64,000 nucleotides of DNA from Gordonia sihwensis NBRC 108236 (GCF_000333035.1 NZ_BANU01000016.1:62001-126000), one strand, 5' to 3'; positions 48,486 through 58,243 are shown, counted from the first letter of the stretch. Notes: a model not told the origin generated them from the letters alone. A program made the numbers and translations.

Positions 48486-50984
48486 ATGAGCGACGAAACT
48501 GATCTGCCAGAGAACAACGGCGGGGACCGCATCGAGCCCGTCGATCTCGGGCAGGAGATGCAGAACAGCTACATCGACTACGCCATGAGCGTGATCGTCG
48601 GACGCGCCCTGCCGGAGGTCCGCGACGGCCTCAAGCCGGTGCACCGCCGGCTTCTGTACGCATCATTCGACGCCGGTTTCCGTCCCGACCGCGGCTACGT
48701 GAAGTCGGCCCGCCCGGTGTCGGAGACGATGGGTAACTACCATCCGCACGGCGACAGCTCGATCTACGACGCGCTGGTGCGTCTGGCGCAGCCGTGGTCG
48801 ATGCGGTACCCGCTCATCGACGGTCAGGGCAACTTCGGTTCGCGAGGCAACGACGGCGCCGCCGCCATGCGATACACCGAGGCCCGACTCACTCCGCTGG
48901 CCATGGAGATGCTGCGCGACATCACCGAGGAGACCGTCGACTTCATCCCGAACTACGACGGCAAGACGCAGGAGCCGACGGTGCTGCCGTCGCGCGTCCC
49001 GAATCTGCTGATCAACGGTTCCGGCGGCATCGCGGTCGGTATGGCGACCAACATCCCGCCGCACAATCTGCGCGAGGTCGCGGACGCCGTGTTCTGGGCG
49101 TTGGAGAACCCGGAGGCCGACGAGGAGGCGACGCTCGCCGCCTGCATGGAGGCCGTCAAGGGGCCGGACTTCCCGACCGCCGGACTGATCGTCGGCAGCC
49201 AGGGCATCCGCGATGCCTACATGACCGGCCGCGGCAGCATTCGGATGCGCTCGGTGGTCGACATCGAGGAGGTCAAGGGCACCACTCAGCTGGTCGTCAC
49301 CGAGCTCCCGTACCAGGTGAACCCGGACAATCTGATCAGTTCGATCGCCGAGCAGGTCAACGACGGCAAGCTCAAGGGCATCAGCAAGATCGAGGATCAG
49401 TCGTCCGATCGTGCCGGCCTGCGCATCGTCATCACCCTGCGACGTGACGGCGTGGCTCGCGTGGTGCTCAACAACCTGTACAAGCACAGCCAGCTGCAGA
49501 CCAACTTCGGCGCCAACATGCTGTCGATCGTCGACGGTGTGCCGCGCACCCTGCGGCTCGACCAGATGATCCGCCTCTACGTGGCGCATCAGATCGACGT
49601 CATCATCCGGCGCACCCGGTACCGGCTGCGCAAGGCCGAGGAGCGCGCACACATCCTGCGCGGCCTGGTGAAGGCGCTCGACGCGCTCGACGAGGTCATC
49701 GCCCTCATCCGCGCGTCGGCCAACACCGAGGCGGCACGGACCGGCCTGATGGATCTGCTCGACATCGACGAGATCCAGGCCGATGCGATTCTGGCCATGC
49801 AGCTGCGTCGACTCTCGGCTCTCGAGCGGCAGAAGATCATCGACGAACTCGCCGAGATCGAGCGCGAGATCGCCGACCTGAAGGACATCCTGGCCCGCCC
49901 GGAACGCCAGCGCGCCATCGTCAGGGACGAACTCAAGGAGGTCGTCGACAAGTACGGCGACGATCGCCGCACCCGGATCATTCCGGCCGAGGGCGATGTG
50001 ACCGACGAGGACCTGATCGCCCGCGAGGACGTCGTCGTCACGATCACCGAGACCGGGTACGCCAAGCGCACCAAGACCGATCTCTACCGCAGCCAGAAGC
50101 GCGGAGGCAAGGGAGTCCAGGGCGCCGGATTGAAGCAGGACGACATCGTCGCCCACTTCTTCGTCTCGAGCACCCACGACTGGCTGCTGTTCTTCACCAC
50201 CAAGGGTCGCGTCTACCGCGCCAAGGCCTACGAACTGCCGGAGGCCAACCGCACCGCCCGCGGCCAGCACGTCGCGAACCTGCTGGCCTTCCAGCCGGAG
50301 GAGCGGATCGCGCAGGTGATCCGGATCTCCGGCTACGACGACGCGCCGTACCTGGTGCTCGCCACCCGCAACGGACTGGTCAAGAAGTCGCGGCTGGACG
50401 CCTTCGATTCCAACCGCTCCGGCGGCATCGCGGCGATCAATCTACGGGGCGACGACGAGCTGGTCGGCGCGCGGCTGTGCAGCGCCGACGACGACCTGCT
50501 GCTGGTGTCGAAGAAGGGTCAGTCGATCCGCTTCACCGCGGACGACGAGACGCTGCGGCCGATGGGACGTCAGACCTCGGGCGTGCAGGGTATGCGGTTC
50601 AATGCCGACGATGAGCTGCTCAGCCTCACCGTCGTCCGGCCCGACACCTTCCTGCTGGTCGCGACGTCGGGCGGCTACGCCAAGCGGACCGACATCGAGG
50701 AGTATTCGGCGCAGGGCCGCGGCGGCAAGGGCGTGCTGACGATCCAGCACGATCCCAAGCGCGGCGACCTGGTGGGTGCTCTCGTCGTCGATCTCGACAG
50801 CGAGATCTACGCGATCACCTCCAGCGGAGGCGTGATCCGGACCAAGGCCAAGCAGGTCCGAAAGGCCGGCAGGCAGACCAAGGGCGTGCGCCTGATGAAT
50901 CTGTCCGAGGGCGACAACCTCATCGCGATCGCGCGCAATGCGGACGAGCCCGATGAGGACGAGGGCGCGGCAGACGACAACTAG
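48486..50984 (+). CDS. gyrA: DNA gyrase subunit A
   Basis: 832 residues. The breakage domain contains the quinolone region [14 protein letters not shown] (residues 86-99), where Ser91, Ser92 and Asp95 correspond to M. tuberculosis positions 90, 91 and 94; the catalytic Tyr is in [10 protein letters not shown] near residue 130. The C-terminal beta-pinwheel contains the GyrA box-like KRGGKGVQG near 540. Ser at the first position is the quinolone-sensitive state. An acidic tail ends the protein. Confidence 0.98.
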   Translation: MSDETDLPENNGGDRIEPVDLGQEMQNSYIDYAMSVIVGRALPEVRDGLKPVHRRLLYASFDAGFRPDRGYVKSARPVSETMGNYHPHGDSSIYDALVRLAQPWSMRYPLIDGQGNFGSRGNDGAAAMRYTEARLTPLAMEMLRDITEETVDFIPNYDGKTQEPTVLPSRVPNLLINGSGGIAVGMATNIPPHNLREVADAVFWALENPEADEEATLAACMEAVKGPDFPTAGLIVGSQGIRDAYMTGRGSIRMRSVVDIEEVKGTTQLVVTELPYQVNPDNLISSIAEQVNDGKLKGISKIEDQSSDRAGLRIVITLRRDGVARVVLNNLYKHSQLQTNFGANMLSIVDGVPRTLRLDQMIRLYVAHQIDVIIRRTRYRLRKAEERAHILRGLVKALDALDEVIALIRASANTEAARTGLMDLLDIDEIQADAILAMQLRRLSALERQKIIDELAEIEREIADLKDILARPERQRAIVRDELKEVVDKYGDDRRTRIIPAEGDVTDEDLIAREDVVVTITETGYAKRTKTDLYRSQKRGGKGVQGAGLKQDDIVAHFFVSSTHDWLLFFTTKGRVYRAKAYELPEANRTARGQHVANLLAFQPEERIAQVIRISGYDDAPYLVLATRNGLVKKSRLDAFDSNRSGGIAAINLRGDDELVGARLCSADDDLLLVSKKGQSIRFTADDETLRPMGRQTSGVQGMRFNADDELLSLTVVRPDTFLLVATSGGYAKRTDIEEYSAQGRGGKGVLTIQHDPKRGDLVGALVVDLDSEIYAITSSGGVIRTKAKQVRKAGRQTKGVRLMNLSEGDNLIAIARNADEPDEDEGAADDN

Positions 50985-51037
50985 CCCATCTCAGCGGTTA
51001 GGGTTTGGGGTAGTACCCGTTCAGTGAGGAATCGCCT

Positions 51038-51952
51038 GTGAGCACACCGAATCAGCCGGACGACAAGAACGTCGAACGCGGGGTCGTGCCCCCGCCGTGG
51101 AAGCGTGCGGAGACCTCCGCCGCGACCGGGCTGACCGCGGGGGAGATGGCCAAGGCCGCCGGGACGGTCGGCGACGACCGTCCCGGCGGTCCGCCCCCGC
51201 GCGGCGTTGTCTCGGGTGCTTCCCCGCGGACGGAGTCGAAGCCACCGGTCCCGTCGAGTCCGCCCTCCGGTCCGATGCCGGCGGTCAAGGCTCAGCAGGG
51301 GCCGACGCCTCAGCCCGGAAAGCCCGGTCCTGCGGGACCGCCGGCCGGCGCCCAGCCGGGTGCGAACCAGCCGGGTGCCAAGCCGCAGGCCCCGGCCGCT
51401 CCGGCTGCTGCGGGAGCGGCCAAGCCCGCCCCCTTCGTCGAGTCGGAGACGCGGAACATTCCGCGCGAGGATCTCGCACCGAAGGACGAGCTGCCCGATC
51501 TGGACTCCATTCATCACACCGAGCAGGCGAAGGAACAGGCCATCGCCCGCGCCGCGAGTCAGACGATCCCTGCCCGGGCCGTCGGCACGCCGCTGCGCGC
51601 CGCGGTTCAGATCCGCCGCGTCGACCCGTGGTCGGTGTTCAAGGTGACCGGGGTCCTCTCGGTCGCGGGGTTCTTCATCTGGATGATCGCCGTCGCCATC
51701 CTCTACGGCGTGCTGGGCGGCATGGGCATCTGGGATCAGATCAACAGTTCCTTCGGCACGCTCGTCAGTGCGGACGGCAGCACCAGCGGTCAGGACTTGA
51801 TCAGCGGCGGCCAGGTATTCATGTTCAGTGCGCTCTTCGGTGTCGTCGCTGCGATTCTTCTCACAGCCCTCGCCACCATCTCGGCCTACATCTACAACGT
51901 GTGCGCGGACATGGTCGGTGGTGTCGAGGTGACGCTCGCGGATCTTGACTAG
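51038..51952 (+). CDS. DUF3566 membrane protein (Rv0007-like)
   Basis: 304 residues, GTG start. The first 190 residues are Pro/Gly/Ala-rich and disordered. The C-terminal part has two hydrophobic helices near 205-230 and 265-290 within the DUF3566 domain (RRVDPWSVFKVTGVLSVAGFFIWM). Directly after gyrA and before the tRNA pair, as in Rv0007. Its role is unknown but it is conserved at the origin. Confidence 0.85.
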   Translation: MSTPNQPDDKNVERGVVPPPWKRAETSAATGLTAGEMAKAAGTVGDDRPGGPPPRGVVSGASPRTESKPPVPSSPPSGPMPAVKAQQGPTPQPGKPGPAGPPAGAQPGANQPGAKPQAPAAPAAAGAAKPAPFVESETRNIPREDLAPKDELPDLDSIHHTEQAKEQAIARAASQTIPARAVGTPLRAAVQIRRVDPWSVFKVTGVLSVAGFFIWMIAVAILYGVLGGMGIWDQINSSFGTLVSADGSTSGQDLISGGQVFMFSALFGVVAAILLTALATISAYIYNVCADMVGGVEVTLADLD

Positions 51953-51969
51953 CGCTGTGACCAGCCGTT

Positions 51970-51998
51970 TTGGAGATGTATCGCGGTTCGGGTAATCT
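51970..51998 (+). promoter_or_regulatory. Candidate promoter of the tRNA pair
   Basis: TTGGAG at 51970-51975 and TAATCT at 51993-51998 with a 17-base spacer, ending 15 bases before the tRNA-Ile 5' end. Good spacing but only moderate -35 match. Confidence 0.45.
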
Positions 51999-52013
51999 TC
52001 ATTCTCGGTTCAA

Positions 52014-52090
52014 GGGCCTATAGCTCAGGCGGTTAGAGCGCTTCGCTGATAACGAAGAGGTCGGAGGTTCAAGTCCTCCTAGGCCCACCA
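52014..52090 (+). tRNA. tRNA-Ile (GAT anticodon)
   Basis: 77 bases including an encoded CCA. Acceptor stem GGGCCTA pairs with TAGGCCC, anticodon loop CTGATAA (anticodon GAT), T-loop GTTCAAGTC. Placed after the DUF3566 gene as ileT in mycobacteria. Confidence 0.97.
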
Positions 52091-52116
52091 GAATTCACCG
52101 GCCGGTGACCCGGCAC

Positions 52117-52189
52117 GGGGCCTTAGCTCAGTTGGTAGAGCGCCGCCTTTGCAAGGCGGATGTCAGGAGTTCGAATCTCCTAGGCTCCA
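52117..52189 (+). tRNA. tRNA-Ala (TGC anticodon)
   Basis: 73 bases; acceptor GGGGCCT pairs with AGGCTCC (one G-U), anticodon loop TTTGCAA (anticodon TGC), T-loop GTTCGAATC. No CCA is encoded; the CCA-adding enzyme must supply it. Confidence 0.97.
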
Positions 52190-52206
52190 CAATTTCGACA
52201 GAAGTC

Positions 52207-52240
52207 AGAGCTACTCCCTCTCACGAGGGGTAGCTCTTTT
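52207..52240 (+). terminator. Terminator after tRNA-Ala
   Basis: AGAGCTACTCC and complement form an eleven-base-pair stem with one G-U, followed by TTTT. It ends the tRNA transcript. Confidence 0.75.
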
Positions 52241-52310
52241 CCGTCCTCGGGCACATTCCGAGGCACCACACCACCAAGAATGGCCAACCTCCCGGGTAGC
52301 GTGCGAAGCC

Positions 52311-52652
52311 ATGAGCGCCATCCCCAGTCACTGGATCCCACACCGTCGTGAGGACGGAGAAGTCGTCGGATGGATCGACCTCGAGTCTCAGGCGCCCGAC
52401 CTGATTCCGTTCGACCGTCTGGGCCGGCCGCTGGAGCCAGTGGCCGATTGGTCCGCAGCCGAGGAAGCACTCGAAGAGCGCGGGCTGGGGTTCCTGCGCA
52501 ACCGGTTTCACTACCGCGGATACACGGTGCGGATCCGGCAGCTCTACTCGGATCGCGTCATTGTCACCACCGCGGTCTCCGACGCCATCGGTGACGTCGG
52601 CGACGAATTCACACTCCCATTCCCTGCCGGAGAAGTGCTCACCGAGATCTAG
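52311..52652 (+). CDS. Hypothetical protein
   Basis: 113 residues from ATG 52311. Contains HWIPHRREDGEVVGWIDLE at the N terminus and RFHYRGYTVRIRQLYSDRVIV in the middle; no membrane or signal sequence. A short beta-rich domain is likely. I do not recognise the family. The frame is open upstream to 52149 but crosses the tRNA. Confidence 0.6.
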   Translation: MSAIPSHWIPHRREDGEVVGWIDLESQAPDLIPFDRLGRPLEPVADWSAAEEALEERGLGFLRNRFHYRGYTVRIRQLYSDRVIVTTAVSDAIGDVGDEFTLPFPAGEVLTEI

Positions 52653-52749
52653 TCGAGTTCCCGCCGCATTGTCACCGTCGACCGTCTCCCGACCGGTGAT
52701 CCGTCGTACGCTGCACTGAGCTGGAACTTCACGAGCTGAGGAGAGAGCG

Positions 52750-53325
52750 ATGCGACCACTCCGATACTCGATCAACGTGACGCTCGACGGGTGCTGTCAT
52801 CACGAGGCGGGGATCGCGCCGGACGAGGAGTCGATGGCCTACTGGACAGCCGAGATGGCGAGAGCCGATGCTCTGCTCCTCGGCCGGGTGACGTATCAGA
52901 TGATGGAGTCGGCGTGGCGGAGACCGCCGACCGGCGTATGGCCGGACTGGATGGAACAGTGGGAGGTTCCGTTCGCGGAGGCGATCGACGGGGCGAAGAA
53001 GTACGTGGTGTCGAGCACCCTGGCCACCGTCGACTGGAATGCGGAGTTGGTGTCGGGAGATGTCGGGGAAGCGGTTCGGCGGCTCAAACAGGAACCTGGC
53101 GGGGGACTGTGGGTCGGCGGAGTGACGCTCCCGCTGGCCTTGGCCGACTCGGGCCTCATCGACGAGTACGAGTTCATCGTCCAGCCGGTCCTGGCCGGGC
53201 ACGGGCCGACATTGCTGTCGGGTCTGCGCGAGCGCATCCGACTCGAGCTGGTGCACCGTGAGGAGTTCCGGTCGGGGGCGATGGCTTTGCGCTACCGGCG
53301 TGTTGAGAATCCGGGCGGACAGTAG
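52750..53325 (+). CDS. Dihydrofolate reductase-like (RibD C-terminal domain) protein
   Basis: 191 residues. Pattern of the RibD_C superfamily: RYSINVTLDGCCHH at the start, ADALLLGRVTYQMME near 36-50, KYVVSSTLATVDWN near 80, GGGLWVGGVTLPLALADSGLIDEYEF near 116-141 and the C-terminal VHREEFRSGAMALRYRR. NAD(P)H binding is expected; substrate unknown. GGAG-rich ribosome site precedes the ATG. Confidence 0.85.
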   Translation: MRPLRYSINVTLDGCCHHEAGIAPDEESMAYWTAEMARADALLLGRVTYQMMESAWRRPPTGVWPDWMEQWEVPFAEAIDGAKKYVVSSTLATVDWNAELVSGDVGEAVRRLKQEPGGGLWVGGVTLPLALADSGLIDEYEFIVQPVLAGHGPTLLSGLRERIRLELVHREEFRSGAMALRYRRVENPGGQ

Positions 53326-53395
53326 AGACGCGCTCCTCAGTCCGCTGAATCCCGACCGGCACGCGCCGTCCGTTCACGATGGCCGTGCGGCGCAG

Positions 53396-53725
53396 TCACT
53401 CCCCATCGTCTTCGGCACGGCGGCGCTGCGCCTCGGCCCGTTCGCGAACCCGGCGACGGAACTCCTCTTCCTCGCGGGCGGCGATCGCCGCCTTGTACTC
53501 GGGACGCTCGTATTCGGGGAAGCCGGTGGTCCGGGGTGGCACGGGAGCACCGCCTTCGGGGCGGCCGACCAGGAACCAGACCAGCGATCCGGCCAGCGGA
53601 ATCAGGATCACGATCAGCACCCAGGCGACCTTCGGCAGGTGACGGACGCGGAACTCGTCGGCGATGATCACGTCGATCAACGCCGCCACCCAGATCAAGA
53701 AGACGATTCCACCGAGATACGGCAT
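53396..53725 (-). CDS. PLDc_N-domain small membrane protein
   Basis: 109 residues with two hydrophobic helices (about 5-22 and 32-50) of the phospholipase D nuclease N-terminal type, with LIDVIIADEFRVRHLPKVAWVLIVILIPLAGSLVWFLVGRPE split between. The C-terminal half is a charged, coiled-coil-like cytoplasmic tail rich in Glu and Arg. Role unknown; the domain often acts in membrane association. Confidence 0.75.
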   Translation of the reverse strand: MPYLGGIVFLIWVAALIDVIIADEFRVRHLPKVAWVLIVILIPLAGSLVWFLVGRPEGGAPVPPRTTGFPEYERPEYKAAIAAREEEEFRRRVRERAEAQRRRAEDDGE

Positions 53726-53814
53726 GCTGACTCCCCCATAGCAGTCGAAACGGATGCCTCACGGTAGCGCAGTACGCACCGCGCCGGAGGCGGGGAAGCC
53801 GGAATCGCCCGAGT

Positions 53815-54933
53815 TCAGGGCACCGGTGCGACGGTCGGCTGGGGCCGCGGGTCGGATTCGAGGTTCTCCTTGGCGAGCTCGCGAATCGTCGTGAACACGC
53901 GCTTGGCGGACTCGGCCCACGGCATCAGGATGGGGAAGACGTGGAACATGCCGGGTTCCTCCATCGCATGCAGATTCACGCCGCCCTCGCGCAACCGCTC
54001 GGCGAACTCCCGGATCGCGTCGCGGAACATCTCCTCGCCGCCCCAGCACACGAACGTGGGTGGGAACCACTCCGGATCCGGATGGCTGTAGACCGCCGAG
54101 ACCCGCTCGTCGTTGGGCTGGATGCCCCGGAGATAGAAGGTGACGGGGATGTTCCAGGGCAGGACATCCTTCGACGCGTTGTCGACGATGGAGTCCTGCG
54201 ACAGGTCGAGGTCGACCTCGGGCGAGAACAGCACCAACGACCGCGGCTTCGGCATGCCCTGCTCCTGCAGGTAGACGACCAGCGAGGTGCTGAGCCCGCC
54301 GCCGCCGGAGTCGCCGGCGACGATGATGTCCTCGGCGGGGATACCGAGGTCCATCAGCCCCTGGTAGGCATCGGCCGCGTCGTGCAACGCGGCGGGGAAC
54401 GGGAACTCCGGCGCCATCCGATAGTCGGGGATGAACACCTGGCATCCCGTGAGGCGGACGAGTGCTGCAGCGAACATCAGATACATGTTCGGGGTGGTGC
54501 CGAAGTAGCCGCCGCCGTGCAGATACAGGATGGTCTTGTCGCGCGCCTTCACCTCCGGATCGGCCTCGCGCACGGCGACCTTCTCACGGCACCAGACGCC
54601 CTCTTGGCCGCCGACGACGTCGCTCTCGATCTCGACGCCGCCGAAGTATCCGACCACCGGATGGAGGATGGCCCCGCACACGGTGTCGAGGATCTTCTCC
54701 ATGGAGCGGAAATCCTCGATCGGCAGGCTGACCGAGTATCCCAGGAACGATCGGACCGTGGCCCGGGTGACGGACTGACCTATGTTGTCGAGGATTCCCC
54801 CTGCGCCCTGGAAAGGCCGACTGAAGGGCACCCGAGCCAGCCCGTTGAGCATGTTGTCGACCAGACCCACCACCGTCAGCGCGGTGATCGGTCCGGAGGC
54901 TGTCTTCACACCGTCGCGGTCTGCCATAACCAT
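53815..54933 (-). CDS. Alpha/beta hydrolase, HSL/acetyl-esterase family
   Basis: 372 residues from ATG 54933 (ATG 54927 also possible). Oxyanion motif HGGGYFG near residue 140 and nucleophile GDSGGGG near 215 define the hormone-sensitive lipase family; the catalytic Asp and His lie in the C-terminal half (MFHVFPIL). An N-terminal cap of about 110 residues precedes the hydrolase core. Likely an esterase on short acyl esters. Convergent or unlinked to neighbours. Confidence 0.88.
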   Translation of the reverse strand: MVMADRDGVKTASGPITALTVVGLVDNMLNGLARVPFSRPFQGAGGILDNIGQSVTRATVRSFLGYSVSLPIEDFRSMEKILDTVCGAILHPVVGYFGGVEIESDVVGGQEGVWCREKVAVREADPEVKARDKTILYLHGGGYFGTTPNMYLMFAAALVRLTGCQVFIPDYRMAPEFPFPAALHDAADAYQGLMDLGIPAEDIIVAGDSGGGGLSTSLVVYLQEQGMPKPRSLVLFSPEVDLDLSQDSIVDNASKDVLPWNIPVTFYLRGIQPNDERVSAVYSHPDPEWFPPTFVCWGGEEMFRDAIREFAERLREGGVNLHAMEEPGMFHVFPILMPWAESAKRVFTTIRELAKENLESDPRPQPTVAPVP

Positions 54934-55086
54934 GGCTCTCAGGATAGTGACAAGACCGTGCCGGACCGCGGTATCGGCCGACCACCGCATTCTCGATCCG
55001 ATGCGGCGTCGGGGTTTGACGCCCGTGCACGCGGGTACTCACTGACTGTGGGGGAGAACGCCCCACCTGAGGGAAGGAGAGTTCTC

Positions 55087-55299
55087 ATGGCAGATCCGAA
55101 CAACCCCGGCCAGTTCGGTAACCGGTCGGACACAGAGGAGCAGGCCCGCAAGGGCGGAGAGTCCAGCCCCGGTCAGTTCGGTTCGTCCGAAGGCGCAGAC
55201 CCGCATGAGGCGGGCAAGAAGGGCGCCGAGAACGAGCCCCACGAGGCCAAGGTCCGCGGCGGCGAGCACAGCCACGGCGGCGGAGGCGGTCAGAGCTGA
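55087..55299 (+). CDS. KGG (Con-10-like) stress protein
   Basis: 70 residues, hydrophilic, Gly/Glu/Lys-rich. PGQFGNRSDTEEQARKGGES and a second PGQFG copy followed by HEAGKKGA fit the KGG motif of general stress and conidiation-10 proteins. The end is HSHGGGGGQS. Ribosome site GGAGAG precedes the ATG, and a terminator follows. Probably induced by stress. Confidence 0.78.
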   Translation: MADPNNPGQFGNRSDTEEQARKGGESSPGQFGSSEGADPHEAGKKGAENEPHEAKVRGGEHSHGGGGGQS

Positions 55300-55313
55300 G
55301 TCGACTGACCGTC

Positions 55314-55345
55314 GGCGGCGGACGGGGATCTCCCTGTCCGCCGCC
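55314..55345 (+). terminator. Terminator after the KGG protein gene
   Basis: GGCGGCGGAC (55314-55323) pairs with GTCCGCCGCC (55336-55345), extended by GGG/CCC inside, then TT. Fourteen base pairs including one G-U. Confidence 0.7.
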
Positions 55346-55386
55346 TTCTGGCCGTTGCACAGCAGACCGACGGAAGGAGAGCCGAC

Positions 55387-55644
55387 ATGGCGGTCTGTGA
55401 CATATGCGGAAACGAGTACAAACATGCGCTGCTGATCTCGGTGGAGGGCCGTGAAGGACGCGGCGTCTACGACAGCTTCGAGTGTGCGATTGCGGGACAC
55501 GCGCCCCGCTGCACGGTCTGCGACACGCCGATCATCGGGCACGGCGTGCAATCGGACGGCAGGGTGTTCTGCTGTGTGCACTGCGCCCAGCGCGGCGGAG
55601 ACACCGAACTGGTCGACCGGGTCGGCACGGCGACGCTGCATTGA
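55387..55644 (+). CDS. Small cysteine-rich zinc-ribbon-like protein
   Basis: 85 residues with eight cysteines arranged as CDIC, FEC, RCTVC and FCCVHC, the spacing of a double zinc finger. No signal. Ribosome site GGAGAG. Possibly a metal-binding or regulatory protein; family not recognised. Converges with the next gene over a hairpin. Confidence 0.68.
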   Translation: MAVCDICGNEYKHALLISVEGREGRGVYDSFECAIAGHAPRCTVCDTPIIGHGVQSDGRVFCCVHCAQRGGDTELVDRVGTATLH

Positions 55645-55679
55645 CCTGCGGCGACCCGCGGCCTCGGCCCGCACGACAA

Positions 55680-55707
55680 CCGCCCACCTCTACGTCGGGG
55701 TGGGCGG
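55680..55707. terminator. Hairpin between convergent small genes
   Basis: CCGCCCACC (55680-55688) pairs with GGTGGGCGG (55699-55707), ten-base loop. It may stop transcription from both sides. Confidence 0.6.
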
Positions 55708-55728
55708 CTTCGCGTGTGCGCGTCGAGC

Positions 55729-55923
55729 CTAGACCGGTGTGATCGCACTCGCGATCGCCGAGCCGGTGAACGCCATCCGGCGGCCGTCCTGCTCGAACTG
55801 CACCTCGAGGAAGTCGACCGGGAAGTGCCGCACGGCCACCACGACGCAGTCGGCGACGTGACCGGACGCCAGACGGCACCGCACGCTGGTCCCGGGGGCG
55901 TATTCCACAGTTGTCGCGGTCAT
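55729..55923 (-). CDS. Small hypothetical protein
   Basis: 64 residues from ATG 55923 with AAGGGG six bases upstream. Beta-rich (SVRCRLASGHVADCVVVAVRHFPVDFLEVQFEQDGRRMAF read in two parts), possibly a single small barrel. The frame continues upstream but that portion lies antisense to other genes. Function unknown. Confidence 0.6.
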   Translation of the reverse strand: MTATTVEYAPGTSVRCRLASGHVADCVVVAVRHFPVDFLEVQFEQDGRRMAFTGSAIASAITPV

Positions 55924-56067
55924 GACGTGCCCCTTCGGTTCGCTGTCGGTGAGTCCTCTCCGGCTACCCCGAGCGGAGCGATCCCAAACACCGGCGATCG
56001 ATGGTTGGCCGTGCGGTGATCCGGGTACTCGTCGGTGGTCCGACGAACCGAGCCTCAGGAGGAAGCC

Positions 56068-56760
56068 ATGCCGGCAACGAGCACGAGTTCGCTCGTCGAG
56101 AAGACTTTCGCGACGGTGGCCGGTCTGCGTCACGGCCGCGCCGTCCATCGACACGGTCTGGTGTGCGCCGGCGACGCCACAATCGAAGCCGAGCAGCTGC
56201 CGCTGGCATCGGGTCCGACAGTGGTGCGGATATCGAAGGGACTCGGCACCCCGGCCGGGCTGCCCGACCTCGTCGGGGTGGCCCTCCGACTGCCGACCGG
56301 AGACACCGACGCCGTCGGCGAGCCCCGGCACTGGGATCTCCTGCTGTCGGGTCCGGTGCGCAGAATCGGTGTCGTCGACGTCCCGACCCCGACTGCCACG
56401 TGGAACGACCTCGAGGTCTCGACGATCAGTCCCTTCGCGTGGAATGGCGAACACTGGACGGTGTCGGCGCGACTGCTGGCCCCGCACGTCCTCGGAGGCC
56501 TTGATCTCGCCTCGCTCGCCGACGCACTGCAGGCGGGCGGTGGCCTGTCGTTGGAGGCGCGACAGACAGATCACCGCACACCGCTCGGGTTCGTCGATCT
56601 GACGCGGGTCGGCGTCGATCCCGATGTGGCCTTCGATCCGGTCGACACGATGCCGTCGGGTGTCGAACAGGTACCCGCCTGGCTGGGCTCGCTGCGGCGT
56701 AACGCCTACCGGGGAAGCAGGCGCGGCCGGCCGGCTCCGCCTACTTCGCGGTCGGCATGA
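56068..56760 (+). CDS. Conserved hypothetical, weakly catalase-like
   Basis: 230 residues from ATG 56068 (ribosome site AGGAGG). Segments such as GLRHGRAVHRHGLVCAGDA and VVRISKGLGTPAGLPDLVGVALRLP resemble the beta-barrel core of the catalase superfamily, but the heme ligand Tyr and catalytic His of true catalases are not evident. I cannot assign a function. Its last 20 bases overlap the next gene on the other strand. Confidence 0.55.
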   Translation: MPATSTSSLVEKTFATVAGLRHGRAVHRHGLVCAGDATIEAEQLPLASGPTVVRISKGLGTPAGLPDLVGVALRLPTGDTDAVGEPRHWDLLLSGPVRRIGVVDVPTPTATWNDLEVSTISPFAWNGEHWTVSARLLAPHVLGGLDLASLADALQAGGGLSLEARQTDHRTPLGFVDLTRVGVDPDVAFDPVDTMPSGVEQVPAWLGSLRRNAYRGSRRGRPAPPTSRSA

Positions 56761-58243
56761 CGAATTCCGCAGCGGAGCTTCGCCCCTGCGGCCAACGGAT
56801 CGTCGCCGTCTTGTACCGCGTGTAGAACCGGACGCCCTCCCTGCCGTGGATATGGTGGTCGCCGAACAACGAGCGCTTCCAGCCGCCGAAGGAGTGAAAC
56901 GCCATCGGGACCGGAATCGGGACGTTGATCCCGACCATCCCTGCCCTGACTCGCGAAATGAACGTGCGCGCGGTACCGCCGTCGGCAGTGAACAACGCAG
57001 TCCCGTTGCCGAATTCGTGGTCGTTGACGAGTTCCAATGCCTCCTCGAACGACTCGGCTCGCACCATCGCGAGAACGGGCCCGAAGATCTCCTCACGGTA
57101 GATCCGCATCTCGGGAGTCACATGATCGAACAGTGAAGCACCAAGGAAGAAGCCGGGTCCATCGCACCGGTCTCGGCCGTCCACAACGAGTTCCGCACCG
57201 TCTTCCACACCGGCCGACAGGTAGGAGATCACCCGATCGCGATGCTCGCGTGTAATCAACGGACCCATCTCCACGTCGGGCTCGGTGCCCGCGCCTACGC
57301 GCAATGCTGCGATCCGCTCGACGAGTCTGTCGCGGACTGCTTGCGCGACCTCGTCTCCGATGGGCACGACGACGGAGATTGCCATGCAGCGCTCGCCGGC
57401 CGAGCCGAAGGCCGATCCCATCAGGGCATTGACCGCGCTGTCTATGTCCGCGTCCGGCATGACCACGAGGTGGTTCTTGGCGCCGCCGAGCGCCTGCACG
57501 CGTTTGCCGGACTCGGTAGCGGTCCGGTAGATGTGCTCCGCGATGGGCGTCGACCCGACGAAACTGACGGCTTCTACTCGCGGATCCGTTATCAGGGCGT
57601 TCACAACCGTCTGACCGCCTTGGACGACGTTGAAGACTCCGTCCGGCAAGCCCGAGTCGGCGAGCATTGATGCCATCTTCAACGCCAACGTGGGCACCTT
57701 CTCGGATGGCTTGAGAACGAAAGTGTTGCCGCAGACCAGTGCGATCGGGAACATCCACATCGGAACCATGGCCGGAAAGTTGAACGGAACCACACCGACC
57801 ACCACGCCGAGAGGCTTCCTCATCGACATTCCGTCGACGTTCGTTCCGACGTTCTCTGTGAACTCGCCTTTCATGAGATCAGGTATGCCACAAGCGAATT
57901 CAACGACTTCGATACCGCGTTGCAGCTCGCCCCTCGCATCGTCTAGAACCTTGCCGTGCTCGTCGCAGATGATCGCGGCGAGATCGTCGATGTCGGCGAG
58001 CAGGCGGTCCCGGAACGCGAACATCACCCTGGCGCGAATGTGGGGCGGTGTAGCAGACCAGCTTTCGAAGGCTCGGTGCGCCGCCGCAACCGCGGCCTCG
58101 GCGTCGGTACGGGAACCCGCGGGGACCCGTTTGGTCACCTCGCCGGTGGCAGGACGGTAGACGTTGGTGGCGTCGGGACTGTCGGAGGTGGCAGTGCGGC
58201 CGTTGATCCAGTTCCCGACGGTATCGATGGTGGTTGAAGGCAT
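56741..58243 (-). CDS. mmsA: CoA-acylating methylmalonate-semialdehyde dehydrogenase
   Basis: 500 residues. ALDH fold with the nucleophile in SAGERCMAISV (about residue 285) and FVGSTPIAEHIY near 226-237. The GAKNH pattern, replacing the usual general-base glutamate stretch, marks the MMSDH/IolA subgroup that makes propionyl-CoA or acetyl-CoA from (methyl)malonate semialdehyde. Works in valine, inositol or beta-alanine/3-hydroxypropionate breakdown. In this context the C3 route is an inference. Confidence 0.92.
   Translation of the reverse strand: MPSTTIDTVGNWINGRTATSDSPDATNVYRPATGEVTKRVPAGSRTDAEAAVAAAHRAFESWSATPPHIRARVMFAFRDRLLADIDDLAAIICDEHGKVLDDARGELQRGIEVVEFACGIPDLMKGEFTENVGTNVDGMSMRKPLGVVVGVVPFNFPAMVPMWMFPIALVCGNTFVLKPSEKVPTLALKMASMLADSGLPDGVFNVVQGGQTVVNALITDPRVEAVSFVGSTPIAEHIYRTATESGKRVQALGGAKNHLVVMPDADIDSAVNALMGSAFGSAGERCMAISVVVPIGDEVAQAVRDRLVERIAALRVGAGTEPDVEMGPLITREHRDRVISYLSAGVEDGAELVVDGRDRCDGPGFFLGASLFDHVTPEMRIYREEIFGPVLAMVRAESFEEALELVNDHEFGNGTALFTADGGTARTFISRVRAGMVGINVPIPVPMAFHSFGGWKRSLFGDHHIHGREGVRFYTRYKTATIRWPQGRSSAAEFVMPTAK

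Noticed and set aside
56394-56408. Partial parS-like CCACGTGGAAC in the catalase-like gene
   Set aside because: Only one half is conserved and it lies in coding sequence.
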